DNA from: a virus
Reading direction: 5' to 3' (one strand)
IMG/VR virus record: IMGVR_UViG_3300043787_000046
Coordinates: 1 to 64,000 of that record
Length of the DNA: 64,000 bases
Every line of letters starts with the position of its first letter. The first letter of the stretch is position 1. A program made the position numbers and the translations under genes. The notes under the pieces were generated by a model that was not told the origin of the DNA, did no database searches, and was given only the letters and a program-made list of their open reading frames with translations. Positions 57,442 through 64,000 of the stretch are shown piece by piece.

Positions 57442-58843
57442 CCGCGGCTACTACGAGGCCAAGGTCTGGATGGGGATCAAGCCTGACGGGAAACCGGACC
57501 GCCGCCACCTCCAGCGCAAGTCCCTCCCTCAACTCAGGAAGGCGGTCCGCGTACTGGAGAACAGGCGCGACGCAGGCCAGGGCGGGAAACCCGGCAAGCT
57601 CCCCACCGTGGAGGAGATGCTCACCCGGCACCTGGCCGTCGTCCTGCCGGCCAAAGGGCGCGCCCCGCGCACGATCTCCGACTACTGGTCGAAGTGCCGC
57701 AACGACATCTTCCCCCGGTGGGGCGGCTGCCGCATCGACCGGCTGCTCCCCGAGTGGCTCGAGGACGGCTACGCCGACATGCTCGCCGCAGGCCACGCAC
57801 CCTCGCACGTCGTCAAGGTCCACGTCATCCTCAGCTCCGCCTATAAGGTCCAGGCTGAGCGCTCCCAGAAGTACGGCCTCGCCGGCGGGACGGTCATCGT
57901 GAACCCGTGCGACTATGTCGACCCCCCCGAGCTGTCGGCGACAGAGAAGAAATCACTGACCAAGAGGCAGGCGCGGGCCGTCCTCGCCCAGGCGGAGAAA
58001 AGCGGGAACTGGCTCCGGTGGGCCTATGGCATGTCGGTCGGCAACCGGCAGGGCGAGGTACTCGGGCTCCGCTGGGAGTACATGAACATCGACGTTCCCG
58101 AGGGAGAGCCCGGCGAGGCGAGGATCTCCTGGCAGCTCCAGCGGCTCACCTGGGAGCACGGCTGCGCTGACGAGACGGAGAAGGCGCTGCGGAAGAAGGG
58201 GGCGGCCAAGGCCGAGACCGATAAGGCCGCGGCGAAACGGCGCCACGAGTGCGCGGCAAAGCACTGCAAGAAGAAACCGTGCCCGGCCAGGTGCAAGAAG
58301 CACACCAGGGCGTGCCCGTCGCCGTGCCCGGATGACTGCGAAAGCCACGCCCGCGACTGCCCGGACCGCAAGCTCCCGCAGGGCTGCGTCCCGGTGTCCG
58401 GTGCCCTCGTGCTGCGCGAGATCAAGGAGAAGCGCCGCGCCAGGGTCAAGACCGTCCCCATCCCCCCCGAGCTGTGCGCGCCGTTCCGTGAGCACCGGGA
58501 GAAGCAGTTCGAGGCGAAGATGCTCGCCGGATCCGAGTGGACGGAGCACGACCTCGTCTTCACCCGGTGGAACGGGAGCCCGGTCGACCCGCGGCAGGAC
58601 TGGGAGGAGTGGAAGCGGCTGCAGGAGGCCTCGGGCGTCGCGCACCGCGGCGTCCACGGCACCCGGCACACCGCCGCGACCCTCGCCGTCGATGAAGGGG
58701 TCGCGATCACGGTCGTCAAGGAGATGCTCGGCCACTCCGACATCCGCGTCACGGAGGGTTACATCGAGACTGCGTCGCCTCAGGCGCAGCGGGCGGCGCG
58801 GACGATCGGGAAGGCTCTTTTCGGGAGGGACTCGGGGACGTGA
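57365..58843 (+). CDS. int: Tyrosine integrase with Cys-rich insertion
   Basis: 492 residues. An N-terminal arm-binding part, a SAM-like core-binding domain (residues about 80-190) and a catalytic domain with R (GNRQGEVLGLRW), H-x2-R (HGTRHTAA), H (LGHSD) and Tyr (GYIETA). Between the first Arg and the rest, about residues 290-335 are an inserted Cys/His cluster (CKKKPCPARCKKHTRACPSPC). It lies 140 bp from the att core it should recognise. Confidence 0.92.
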   Translation: MTETGPGPKRTRKANLESWVSQVPNDRGYYEAKVWMGIKPDGKPDRRHLQRKSLPQLRKAVRVLENRRDAGQGGKPGKLPTVEEMLTRHLAVVLPAKGRAPRTISDYWSKCRNDIFPRWGGCRIDRLLPEWLEDGYADMLAAGHAPSHVVKVHVILSSAYKVQAERSQKYGLAGGTVIVNPCDYVDPPELSATEKKSLTKRQARAVLAQAEKSGNWLRWAYGMSVGNRQGEVLGLRWEYMNIDVPEGEPGEARISWQLQRLTWEHGCADETEKALRKKGAAKAETDKAAAKRRHECAAKHCKKKPCPARCKKHTRACPSPCPDDCESHARDCPDRKLPQGCVPVSGALVLREIKEKRRARVKTVPIPPELCAPFREHREKQFEAKMLAGSEWTEHDLVFTRWNGSPVDPRQDWEEWKRLQEASGVAHRGVHGTRHTAATLAVDEGVAITVVKEMLGHSDIRVTEGYIETASPQAQRAARTIGKALFGRDSGT

Positions 58844-58983
58844 AAGCGCTCGCCAAGGACGGCCGGCGCCGGTCGCGTTCGAACGCGTCTAGGAGCTAGA
58901 TAGCCGGGCCGATTTTCAAAACTGGTCCCAGAACTGGTCCCATCCGCCGATCCGCGAAGATCGCAACATGGGCCTGACCTGTG

Positions 58984-59026
58984 AGCCGCCTATCGGAATC
59001 GAACCGATGACCTACGCATTACGAGT
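58984..59026 (-). other. att core: 3' half of tRNA-Thr(CGT)
   Basis: Read leftward this is the anticodon loop CTCGTAA, 3' stem TGCGT, AGGTC, T arm ATCGG-TTCGATT-CCGAT and acceptor AGGCGGC. The matching D arm and 5' acceptor (GCCGCCT) are absent upstream. Thus it is a phage-carried tRNA end that serves as crossover and restores the host gene. The rest of 58844-59246 shows no gene. Confidence 0.82.
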
Positions 59027-59246
59027 TCGCGGTAACCCGCATTCAGGGGCGTTCAACAGCATCCGGTCACGCCGTTTCACCTGCTCAGATAGCCGTTGCA
59101 ATTCGCTGGACGCGGTTGCGACTGTCCCCAGAATTGTCCCCACGGCATGCGCGGTCCCGTTCGAACGCCCCGCGCGGCTCCATCGCCCGCTCGAGCGCGG
59201 GCGGCGGCACGGGACAGTATTACCCCGCGCGCTGTACGGTCAGCAC

Positions 59247-59510
59247 ATGACGACGATCGACCTGCGCACGCTCGGTCTCGTCGCCCGGCTCGCGGACCAG
59301 AGCCTCGCGGGGAGCCTGCTCGCGTGGCGGGACAGGATGGTGGCCGCGTTCGGCGTGCCGGAGGGCGCGGTGGCGTTCATCGTCCCGGCCTGGGCGCTGA
59401 CCGGCGTGACTCATCTCGCCGGGTCCCCGGTAGTTCACAGCGGGGACGTGTCCGTGCCGGTGGTGGCTCTCGCGCCGGACGGGCCGTCCGGTGTCGCGAT
59501 GATGAGTTAA
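59247..59510 (+). CDS. Hypothetical protein
   Basis: 87 residues: TTIDLRTLGLVARLADQSLAG, helix, then VAFIVPAWALTGVTHLAG and VVALAPDGPSGVAMMS. The ATG is followed by ACGACG; site weak. Good GC3. No family recognised. Confidence 0.5.
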   Translation: MTTIDLRTLGLVARLADQSLAGSLLAWRDRMVAAFGVPEGAVAFIVPAWALTGVTHLAGSPVVHSGDVSVPVVALAPDGPSGVAMMS

Positions 59511-59716
59511 AGATGTCGCCGAGGGGGAAGCGTCGGAATCCCGGAGGTGCCGGGCGGCACCGCGCCGGGCGGGTAGGCGCTGTCCGGCAGCGGCGGGAGC
59601 GGCTCGCCCGGTCGTGCGCTGCGCATCGCGGCTTCCTGTTCTTCGCGCATCCTGCGCAGGCGCGGCGACGGGCCGAGGGTGAGGTAGCCGAAGCCGCGGG
59701 TGAGCCAGTGCCACAT
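59507..59716 (-). CDS. 69-residue conserved-looking protein
   Basis: MWHWLTRGFGYLTLGPSPRL followed by MREEQEAAMRSARPGE and a Pro-rich tail. A membrane-proximal amphipathic start and a charged helix. Convergent with the previous gene with a 4-bp overlap. Confidence 0.45.
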   Translation of the reverse strand: MWHWLTRGFGYLTLGPSPRLRRMREEQEAAMRSARPGEPLPPLPDSAYPPGAVPPGTSGIPTLPPRRHL

Positions 59717-60055
59717 GACCTAAGCGGACGGGGGCGGGGCGCGGCGTCGGGTGATCAGCCCCCCTGCGTGAAGTTATTGCCGGGCATCCGCCGGTCCCGT
59801 CCGGCGGCTGACCTTCCGCCGGGCTGTCCGCGCCATGCCTGGCGCCGGGCGTGCATACGGTCTTGGCGGGCGGGTTTAGCCCGGTGCGCTGTGCTCGGGC
59901 TAGCCTCTCCGTCCCGAGGTCCGGTGCTTGCCCTGCGGTTCCCGCGCTGTCCGTAGCCCCTCCCGGTGTCATCCGGTACTCACTGCGGCTTGCGGCTAGG
60001 ATAGCGCGGTGCCGGGCGTCGCGGCACGCCTGGGTCTAGACGTGGCGGCCGAGAT
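59717..60055. other. Region without a convincing gene
   Basis: About 340 bp. Short ORFs here lack ribosome sites and have poor codon bias. I see no RNA gene, strong hairpin or repeat. Confidence 0.5.
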
Positions 60056-60592
<537 letters not shown>

Positions 60593-60612
60593 TGCGCGGC
60601 TCCGTCCGCTCG

Positions 60613-60646
60613 ACTAGTTCACTTGTATACTAGTTCACATGTGAAC
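60613..60646. promoter_or_regulatory. Compound operator: direct repeat and 14-bp palindrome
   Basis: ACTAGTTCAC occurs at 60613-60622 and 60629-60638; GTATAC lies between them, and GTTCACATGTGAAC (60633-60646) is a perfect palindrome. TTGTATACTAGTTCA resembles GntR-family operators of Streptomyces conjugative elements. It stands directly before the leftward gene at 60592. Confidence 0.6.
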
Positions 60647-60772
60647 CTGTCTCAAGGGGGTTCTGGCAGATTCGGCAGATTCCGGCAGCTTGACGCGATG
60701 GACCTCAGCTTCTCCGGCCCGTTGATGACAAGCGGGCCGTGATCTCATCGCGGGGCCAGGTCGGTCCCGATC

Positions 60773-61216
60773 TCAATGGGCGGCTGGTGATACCTTCACA
60801 AGCCGGACCACTATCTGTCCTTCTTCCTCACCCACGGTGGCATTCCAGCCTTCGCGGGCCTCGACCCTGATCATGCTCTCCTCCGGGCCGGGCTGGCCGG
60901 AGGTCGCTGACACGGTAGCCAGGACACCGGGAGTGCTCACCGTCACCCACCGGTACAGGCCGAACGGGGCAACCAAGCCGACCCGGTTGGGTTCTCTCAC
61001 CGCATTCCGCCACGCCACGGCATCGTCAAGCATGCTCTCCAGGCACCCGCAGTCACTGGCCCCCATATGGTGGAACCCGTTCGCGCAGCGGTCATCGAGA
61101 CACCCGCAGGCGTCACCGCCCCACTCACCCCGGTAGCCCCACATGACCGCCCACTGGGCCGGGGTGAAACCAGCATCACGGAGGGCGGCCTTTGCGGCGG
61201 CATTAAGCTTGGCCAT
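60773..61216 (-). CDS. Zinc-binding hypothetical protein
   Basis: 147 residues starting AKLNAAAKAALRDAGFTPAQW. CGCLDDRC...HH...CGCLES forms a metal cluster in residues about 35-65. C-terminal beta part (SMIRVEAREGWNATVGEEEGQ). Last gene of a leftward run to 64000. Confidence 0.55.
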   Translation of the reverse strand: MAKLNAAAKAALRDAGFTPAQWAVMWGYRGEWGGDACGCLDDRCANGFHHMGASDCGCLESMLDDAVAWRNAVREPNRVGLVAPFGLYRWVTVSTPGVLATVSATSGQPGPEESMIRVEAREGWNATVGEEEGQIVVRLVKVSPAAH

Positions 61217-61601
61217 CACGAACCTCCTCTCCGAAGAGTGCCTTCGCCGCAATCGTGTAGGTATTGCACGGCCATTCCTCCGCATCCGTCGGGTCTATCA
61301 GGTTCTCCCGGCACCACCCGCAGGCGAAACCCTCAGGCTGGCATAGGCACAGGCTGTCTCCGTTGCCGCCCTCGTCGTGGCAGCCCGCGTCGAAGTCATG
61401 ACCGCAGTCGCAAGGCTTGTCGCGCGGCCCGGCAGCGTACAGCGGTACCGGCTTGTGGTCGTCGAGGAGAGCAGTGATCGTCTCCACGAGGCGAGGCACG
61501 TCGGCCCCGGATTCAGCCATCCCCTTCGGGCTTGCGTAGGCGAGCGCGGCGCGGTCGCGGATCTCGTCCAGCTCCAGGCGCACAGGATCGTCGTCAGCCA
61601 T
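61203..61601 (-). CDS. Cys-rich hypothetical protein
   Basis: 132 residues: DDPVRLELDEIRDRAALAYA, then CDCGHDFDAGCHDE, CLCQPEGFACGWCRE and WPCNTYTIAAKALFGE. The end matches a motif common in actinobacterial small proteins. Zinc-binding is likely; role unknown. Confidence 0.6.
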   Translation of the reverse strand: MADDDPVRLELDEIRDRAALAYASPKGMAESGADVPRLVETITALLDDHKPVPLYAAGPRDKPCDCGHDFDAGCHDEGGNGDSLCLCQPEGFACGWCRENLIDPTDAEEWPCNTYTIAAKALFGEEVRDGQA

Positions 61602-61968
61602 GATCGTCCTCCTTCACGGGCCTGACCTCGCACACGATGTACCGGTCACGGCGTCCCGCCTGGTCGGCCTTGTCGGTGTGGAGGTCCCGTTCCCAGCCGG
61701 CGTCCTCCGGGTTGAAGTGCAGCACCTGGGAGGCGAGCAGGTCTTCTATCTGTCCGCTGGCCGCGCCGATCACGGCGACCACGTAATAGGGGCGCTCAGG
61801 CGGCGCAGCAGGATCGGAGCGCTCGATGACGATCTCGTACTGGTCGCTGCCCGTCTCGATCTCGCGGATGCGGACGGTACCGCCTGATACTTCCGCCACA
61901 GCGGCAGCCAGGGCGGCAAGGTCCGGCTGCTCCCGGTAATCCCAGGTGAGGGTTTTAACAGTCATCAT
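61594..61968 (-). CDS. Hypothetical protein
   Basis: 124 residues with an alpha/beta pattern (LAALAAAVAEVSGGTVRIREIE, YYVVAVIGAASGQIEDLLASQ). Overlaps both neighbours. No recognised family. Confidence 0.5.
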   Translation of the reverse strand: MMTVKTLTWDYREQPDLAALAAAVAEVSGGTVRIREIETGSDQYEIVIERSDPAAPPERPYYVVAVIGAASGQIEDLLASQVLHFNPEDAGWERDLHTDKADQAGRRDRYIVCEVRPVKEDDHG

Positions 61969-62488
61969 CTACCTCGGTTCCAGGGAGGACGCGCCCCTCA
62001 TCTCCAGCATCCAGCGCGCACCGGTGACAGGTTGCCGGGTCACCGGGGATGAAATCCGGGTGACTGTGACCGGCCTCGGGGACCGGTGGTTCAAGCCCCA
62101 GGCCGGCCGCCGACGCGAACGCCTGCGCCACAGCACGTTTATGCGCACGACCGAAACCGCCCAACGCGAACTGGTCCTCCCCCAGCGCCACAGCGAAATC
62201 AAGGATGCGCAGCTCTGAGGAGGCAGCAGGCAGCGGCCGATCCTGGCCTTTGCGCCGGTAGCCGCAGTCGATGAACTCGCGGGCCTCCTCCCAGTTGATC
62301 CGGGCGATAAGGCCCGGCGCGTACTGGGTGATGCACGCACCTTTGAAGTCAGGACGCCGCAGCCACGTCGAATGCCAGATCAGCAACTCGACGGCTGCCC
62401 GCTCATGGTCTGTCCTGCCGCGCACCCAGCCCCGGAGACCCTTAGCGAGATCTTCTGGGCCGATCTCGGCCACCTTGTTGTTATCCAT
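61955..62488 (-). CDS. Hypothetical protein
   Basis: 177 residues from MDNNKVAEIGPEDLAKGLRG. HERAAVELLIWHSTWLRRPDF and INWEEAREFI are a helical core; a Cys/His end (HRCALD) follows. Similar proteins are common in actinophage early regions. Function unknown. Confidence 0.55.
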   Translation of the reverse strand: MDNNKVAEIGPEDLAKGLRGWVRGRTDHERAAVELLIWHSTWLRRPDFKGACITQYAPGLIARINWEEAREFIDCGYRRKGQDRPLPAASSELRILDFAVALGEDQFALGGFGRAHKRAVAQAFASAAGLGLEPPVPEAGHSHPDFIPGDPATCHRCALDAGDEGRVLPGTEVDDDC

Positions 62489-62507
62489 CGCTAGTCCTCT
62501 CCCGCCG

Positions 62508-62792
62508 TCAGAACGGCGATTCACAGTCGCATTCGCCGCCGTCATGAACATTGGCGCGGTGGCGTTCTGCCACGGCAGCCCACTCCGCGTCGATCTCAGC
62601 CTGAGACGGGGGCGGGCAGTCACACGCCGCACCGAAGTGGGCTTCGTCGCAGTGCTTCGCGTACCCGATCGCGTCCCAGTCGGGTTCGGGTGGTTCGCGC
62701 TGAGTACCGTCCGGGTTGATGTAACCCATCGCCACGCTGTCTTTGTATTCCTCGTAGTGGTCATCGCCGTCATCGTCGTAACCGGTGCTCAC
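62508..62792 (-). CDS. Acidic Cys-rich protein
   Basis: 94 residues, Asp/Glu/Tyr-rich start (YDDDGDDHYEEYKD), then CDEAHFGAACDCPPP and a terminal CDCESPF. Possible metal-binding protein; no known role. Confidence 0.5.
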   Translation of the reverse strand: MSTGYDDDGDDHYEEYKDSVAMGYINPDGTQREPPEPDWDAIGYAKHCDEAHFGAACDCPPPSQAEIDAEWAAVAERHRANVHDGGECDCESPF

Positions 62793-62795
62793 CGT

Positions 62796-63164
62796 TCACT
62801 CCTCTCCCTCCATGACGGTCAGCTCAGCGACCGCCTCTTCAACGGTCGCGCGGATCATGAAGACCCTCTCCAGCCCGCTGGCGGCGAACATGGCCGCCAG
62901 GTGCGAGCCCTCCCGTATCACCAGGGTGACCCCTCCGTCATGCCTGCGGGCGCGGCTGAGCGCCCCGACGATGACGCCGAGGCCGATGGAGTCCGCGTAC
63001 GGGACAGCTGACAGGTCCAGGACGAGGAAGTGCCGGCCTGCGGCTATCAGGCTGATGGTCAGGGTCCGGAGGGCCGGGGCGGTTCCGGCGTCGAGGTCCC
63101 CCCGGACGGTGATGACCTCTGCGGGGCCGGAGGGGTAGTGGGTGGGGGCGGTCACGGCGCGCAT
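62796..63164 (-). CDS. STAS-domain anti-sigma factor antagonist-like protein
   Basis: 122 residues. PAEVITVRGDLDAGTAPALRTL begins the STAS fold and LVLDLSAVPYADSIGLGVIV carries the conserved DSxG site. The Ser is normally phosphorylated by an RsbW-type kinase. GVTLVIREGSHLAAMF completes the fold. No kinase or sigma factor is next to it. It may tune host sigma-factor control. Confidence 0.82.
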   Translation of the reverse strand: MRAVTAPTHYPSGPAEVITVRGDLDAGTAPALRTLTISLIAAGRHFLVLDLSAVPYADSIGLGVIVGALSRARRHDGGVTLVIREGSHLAAMFAASGLERVFMIRATVEEAVAELTVMEGEE

Positions 63165-63283
63165 TTCTCGCCATCCTCGATGCACATGCAGCCATCGAGG
63201 TCGTCCTCGTCGTTGTGTACCCAGCCGTCCCAGGTCTGCTTGATCTCGTGCGAGCAGGTGAAGCACCACTTATCGGTCCACAT
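63152..63283 (-). CDS. 43-residue zinc-ribbon peptide
   Basis: MWTDKWCFTCSHEIKQTWDG, then CMCIEDGEKC: a CxxC...CxC metal site. Overlaps both neighbours, indicating a real operon gene missed by length filters. Confidence 0.5.
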   Translation of the reverse strand: MWTDKWCFTCSHEIKQTWDGWVHNDEDDLDGCMCIEDGEKCAP

Positions 63284-63620
63284 CGGCTCTCCCCTCGGGC
63301 CTCATGTCGCTATCCACCTGGTCGCCGCGCGCCCTGCGGGCGACCCCGCCACCTTCTCGGCCCCCCTTCGCGGCTGCCTCCTGCTCGCCGAGCGCAGCCT
63401 CAAGCGTCATGCCGTGCTCCAACTCGTTCATCCGGGCCAGCGTGTAGCGGGCGTGCTTCTCCCGCGCCTTCGCGTCGCGGTAGGCCTTCGCGCCGAGCGC
63501 GAACTCGCTCGCCGACGCGCCCGCGAGAACGAGGGCGTCCATCTCGGAGCGGATCGAGTCCCACCAGCGGCGGGGCACTGCATCGCCGGGCAGCTCCGGA
63601 GCGGGCGTCTCGGCAGTCAC
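63270..63620 (-). CDS. Hypothetical helical protein
   Basis: 116 residues from VTAETPAPELPGDAVPRRWWD. Helices SEFALGAKAYRDAKAREKHA and MTLEAALGEQEAAAKGG. GTG overlaps the previous stop. Function unknown. Confidence 0.5.
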   Translation of the reverse strand: MTAETPAPELPGDAVPRRWWDSIRSEMDALVLAGASASEFALGAKAYRDAKAREKHARYTLARMNELEHGMTLEAALGEQEAAAKGGREGGGVARRARGDQVDSDMRPEGRADVDR

Positions 63621-63793
63621 CGCGACCGCCTCCTTCCGCCACGCTTGCCAACGGGGGCCGACACGCCGAGGCGGCCGATCCCGTCCCTTGTGCCGGCACC
63701 CACCCAGGTACGGCCTTTGCCGAGGGGGACGGAGACACGGAAGCGGAACGGGCCGAAGCCGAAGGACTGGGAGATGCGGAGGCGAGGTGCCAT
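63617..63793 (-). CDS. 58-residue DUF4236-like peptide
   Basis: MAPRLRISQSFGFGPFRFRV followed by a Gly-rich basic strand segment (GKGRTWVGAGTRDG, GRLGVSAPVG). Resembles small RFRKS...GVRxNLSKSG-type (DUF4236) peptides. Too short for routine callers. Confidence 0.45.
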   Translation of the reverse strand: MAPRLRISQSFGFGPFRFRVSVPLGKGRTWVGAGTRDGIGRLGVSAPVGKRGGRRRSR

Positions 63794-63796
63794 GAG

Positions 63797-64000
63797 TCAG
63801 CCCTCCTTTGTCTCGGGCGCGAACGTGCGGACCGGCACGAAGCCGGGAGCGGCGAAGTCCTCCAGCTCGGGATTGGAGCAACTGGAGCCGTTCCAGTAGA
63901 CGCGGGGCGCGAACAGGTGCTTGCGCTCATAGGCGTCAAGGTTGTCGATGCCGTGCGTGTCCAGGCGGACAGACGCTCCGGTGACCTCATGGCGGAAGGT
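63797..64000 (-). CDS. Hypothetical protein, start beyond window
   Basis: 67 visible residues (TFRHEVTGASVRLDTHGIDN, then YERKHLFAPRVYW and FVPVRTFAPETKEG) running off the right edge. Four bases before the next gene's ATG. Unknown function. Confidence 0.5.
   Translation of the reverse strand, partial: TFRHEVTGASVRLDTHGIDNLDAYERKHLFAPRVYWNGSSCSNPELEDFAAPGFVPVRTFAPETKEG

Noticed and set aside
58968-59246. ORF beginning MGLTCEPPIGIEPMTYALRV
   Set aside because: It is the antisense reading of the tRNA-Thr half; IGIEPMTYALR-type products are a known artefact of tRNA genes. The true gene start is the ATG at 59247.

Overview
The window is high-GC (about 70%) actinobacterial DNA and reads as most of a temperate siphovirus (long, non-contractile tail). 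It carries a complete virion and lysis gene set on the + strand, followed by a cargo and lysogeny arm. Genes are packed with ATGA/GTGA stop-start overlaps, GTG starts are frequent, and third codon positions are GC-rich, all typical of actinophages. The only attachment site seen (58984-59026) is the 3' half of a tRNA-Thr(CGT) with no 5' half on either side. I therefore read it as an attP, or a junction between tandem elements, rather than a clear prophage end.

Layout. 1-1663: end of a beta-helix tail spike. 1802-14088: small and large terminase, portal fused to a Nudix domain, MuF head protein reached by a probable -1 frameshift, XkdF-type protease, cysteine-cluster protein, scaffold and major capsid protein. 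14225-22737: minor head proteins, connectors, tail completion proteins and major tail tube. 22838-27811: tail assembly chaperones with a -1 slippery site, then the tape measure with a lysozyme domain. 27851-37414: tail tip and fibres, including a spherulin-4-like glycoside hydrolase. 37475-42722: small membrane proteins, iron-transporter-like proteins and a GH25 endolysin. Between structural genes sit at least six antisense (- strand) cassettes of small Cys-rich, membrane or DUF6221-like genes.

42650-49397 is the most unusual part. It holds HTH proteins, two tRNA-like genes whose halves are in permuted order, a gene frameshifted at a C8 tract, and type I-E cas1 and cas2. Next to these is an 11-repeat CRISPR array (28-bp repeats, 33-bp spacers). 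No Cascade or cas3 gene is in the window. At 43456-43544 a small gene is broken by a 61-bp insertion with the form of a spacer integration event: a 28-bp target duplication around a 33-bp spacer. The spacer is identical to 33036-33068 of this same sequence, which has an AAG PAM. I infer that the Cas1-Cas2 carried here, or a related one, inserted a self-derived spacer off-target into the phage's own gene.

49487-56352 is a leftward operon of cell-surface cargo: GT-C and GT2 glycosyltransferases, a GH26-like lipoprotein, a Nudix protein and a secreted G1 glutamic peptidase. 56488-58843 is the lysogeny switch: excisionase, XRE repressor and tyrosine integrase. 59247-64000 holds mostly leftward small genes, including a STAS-domain protein. 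They may be the phage early region or a second mobile element.
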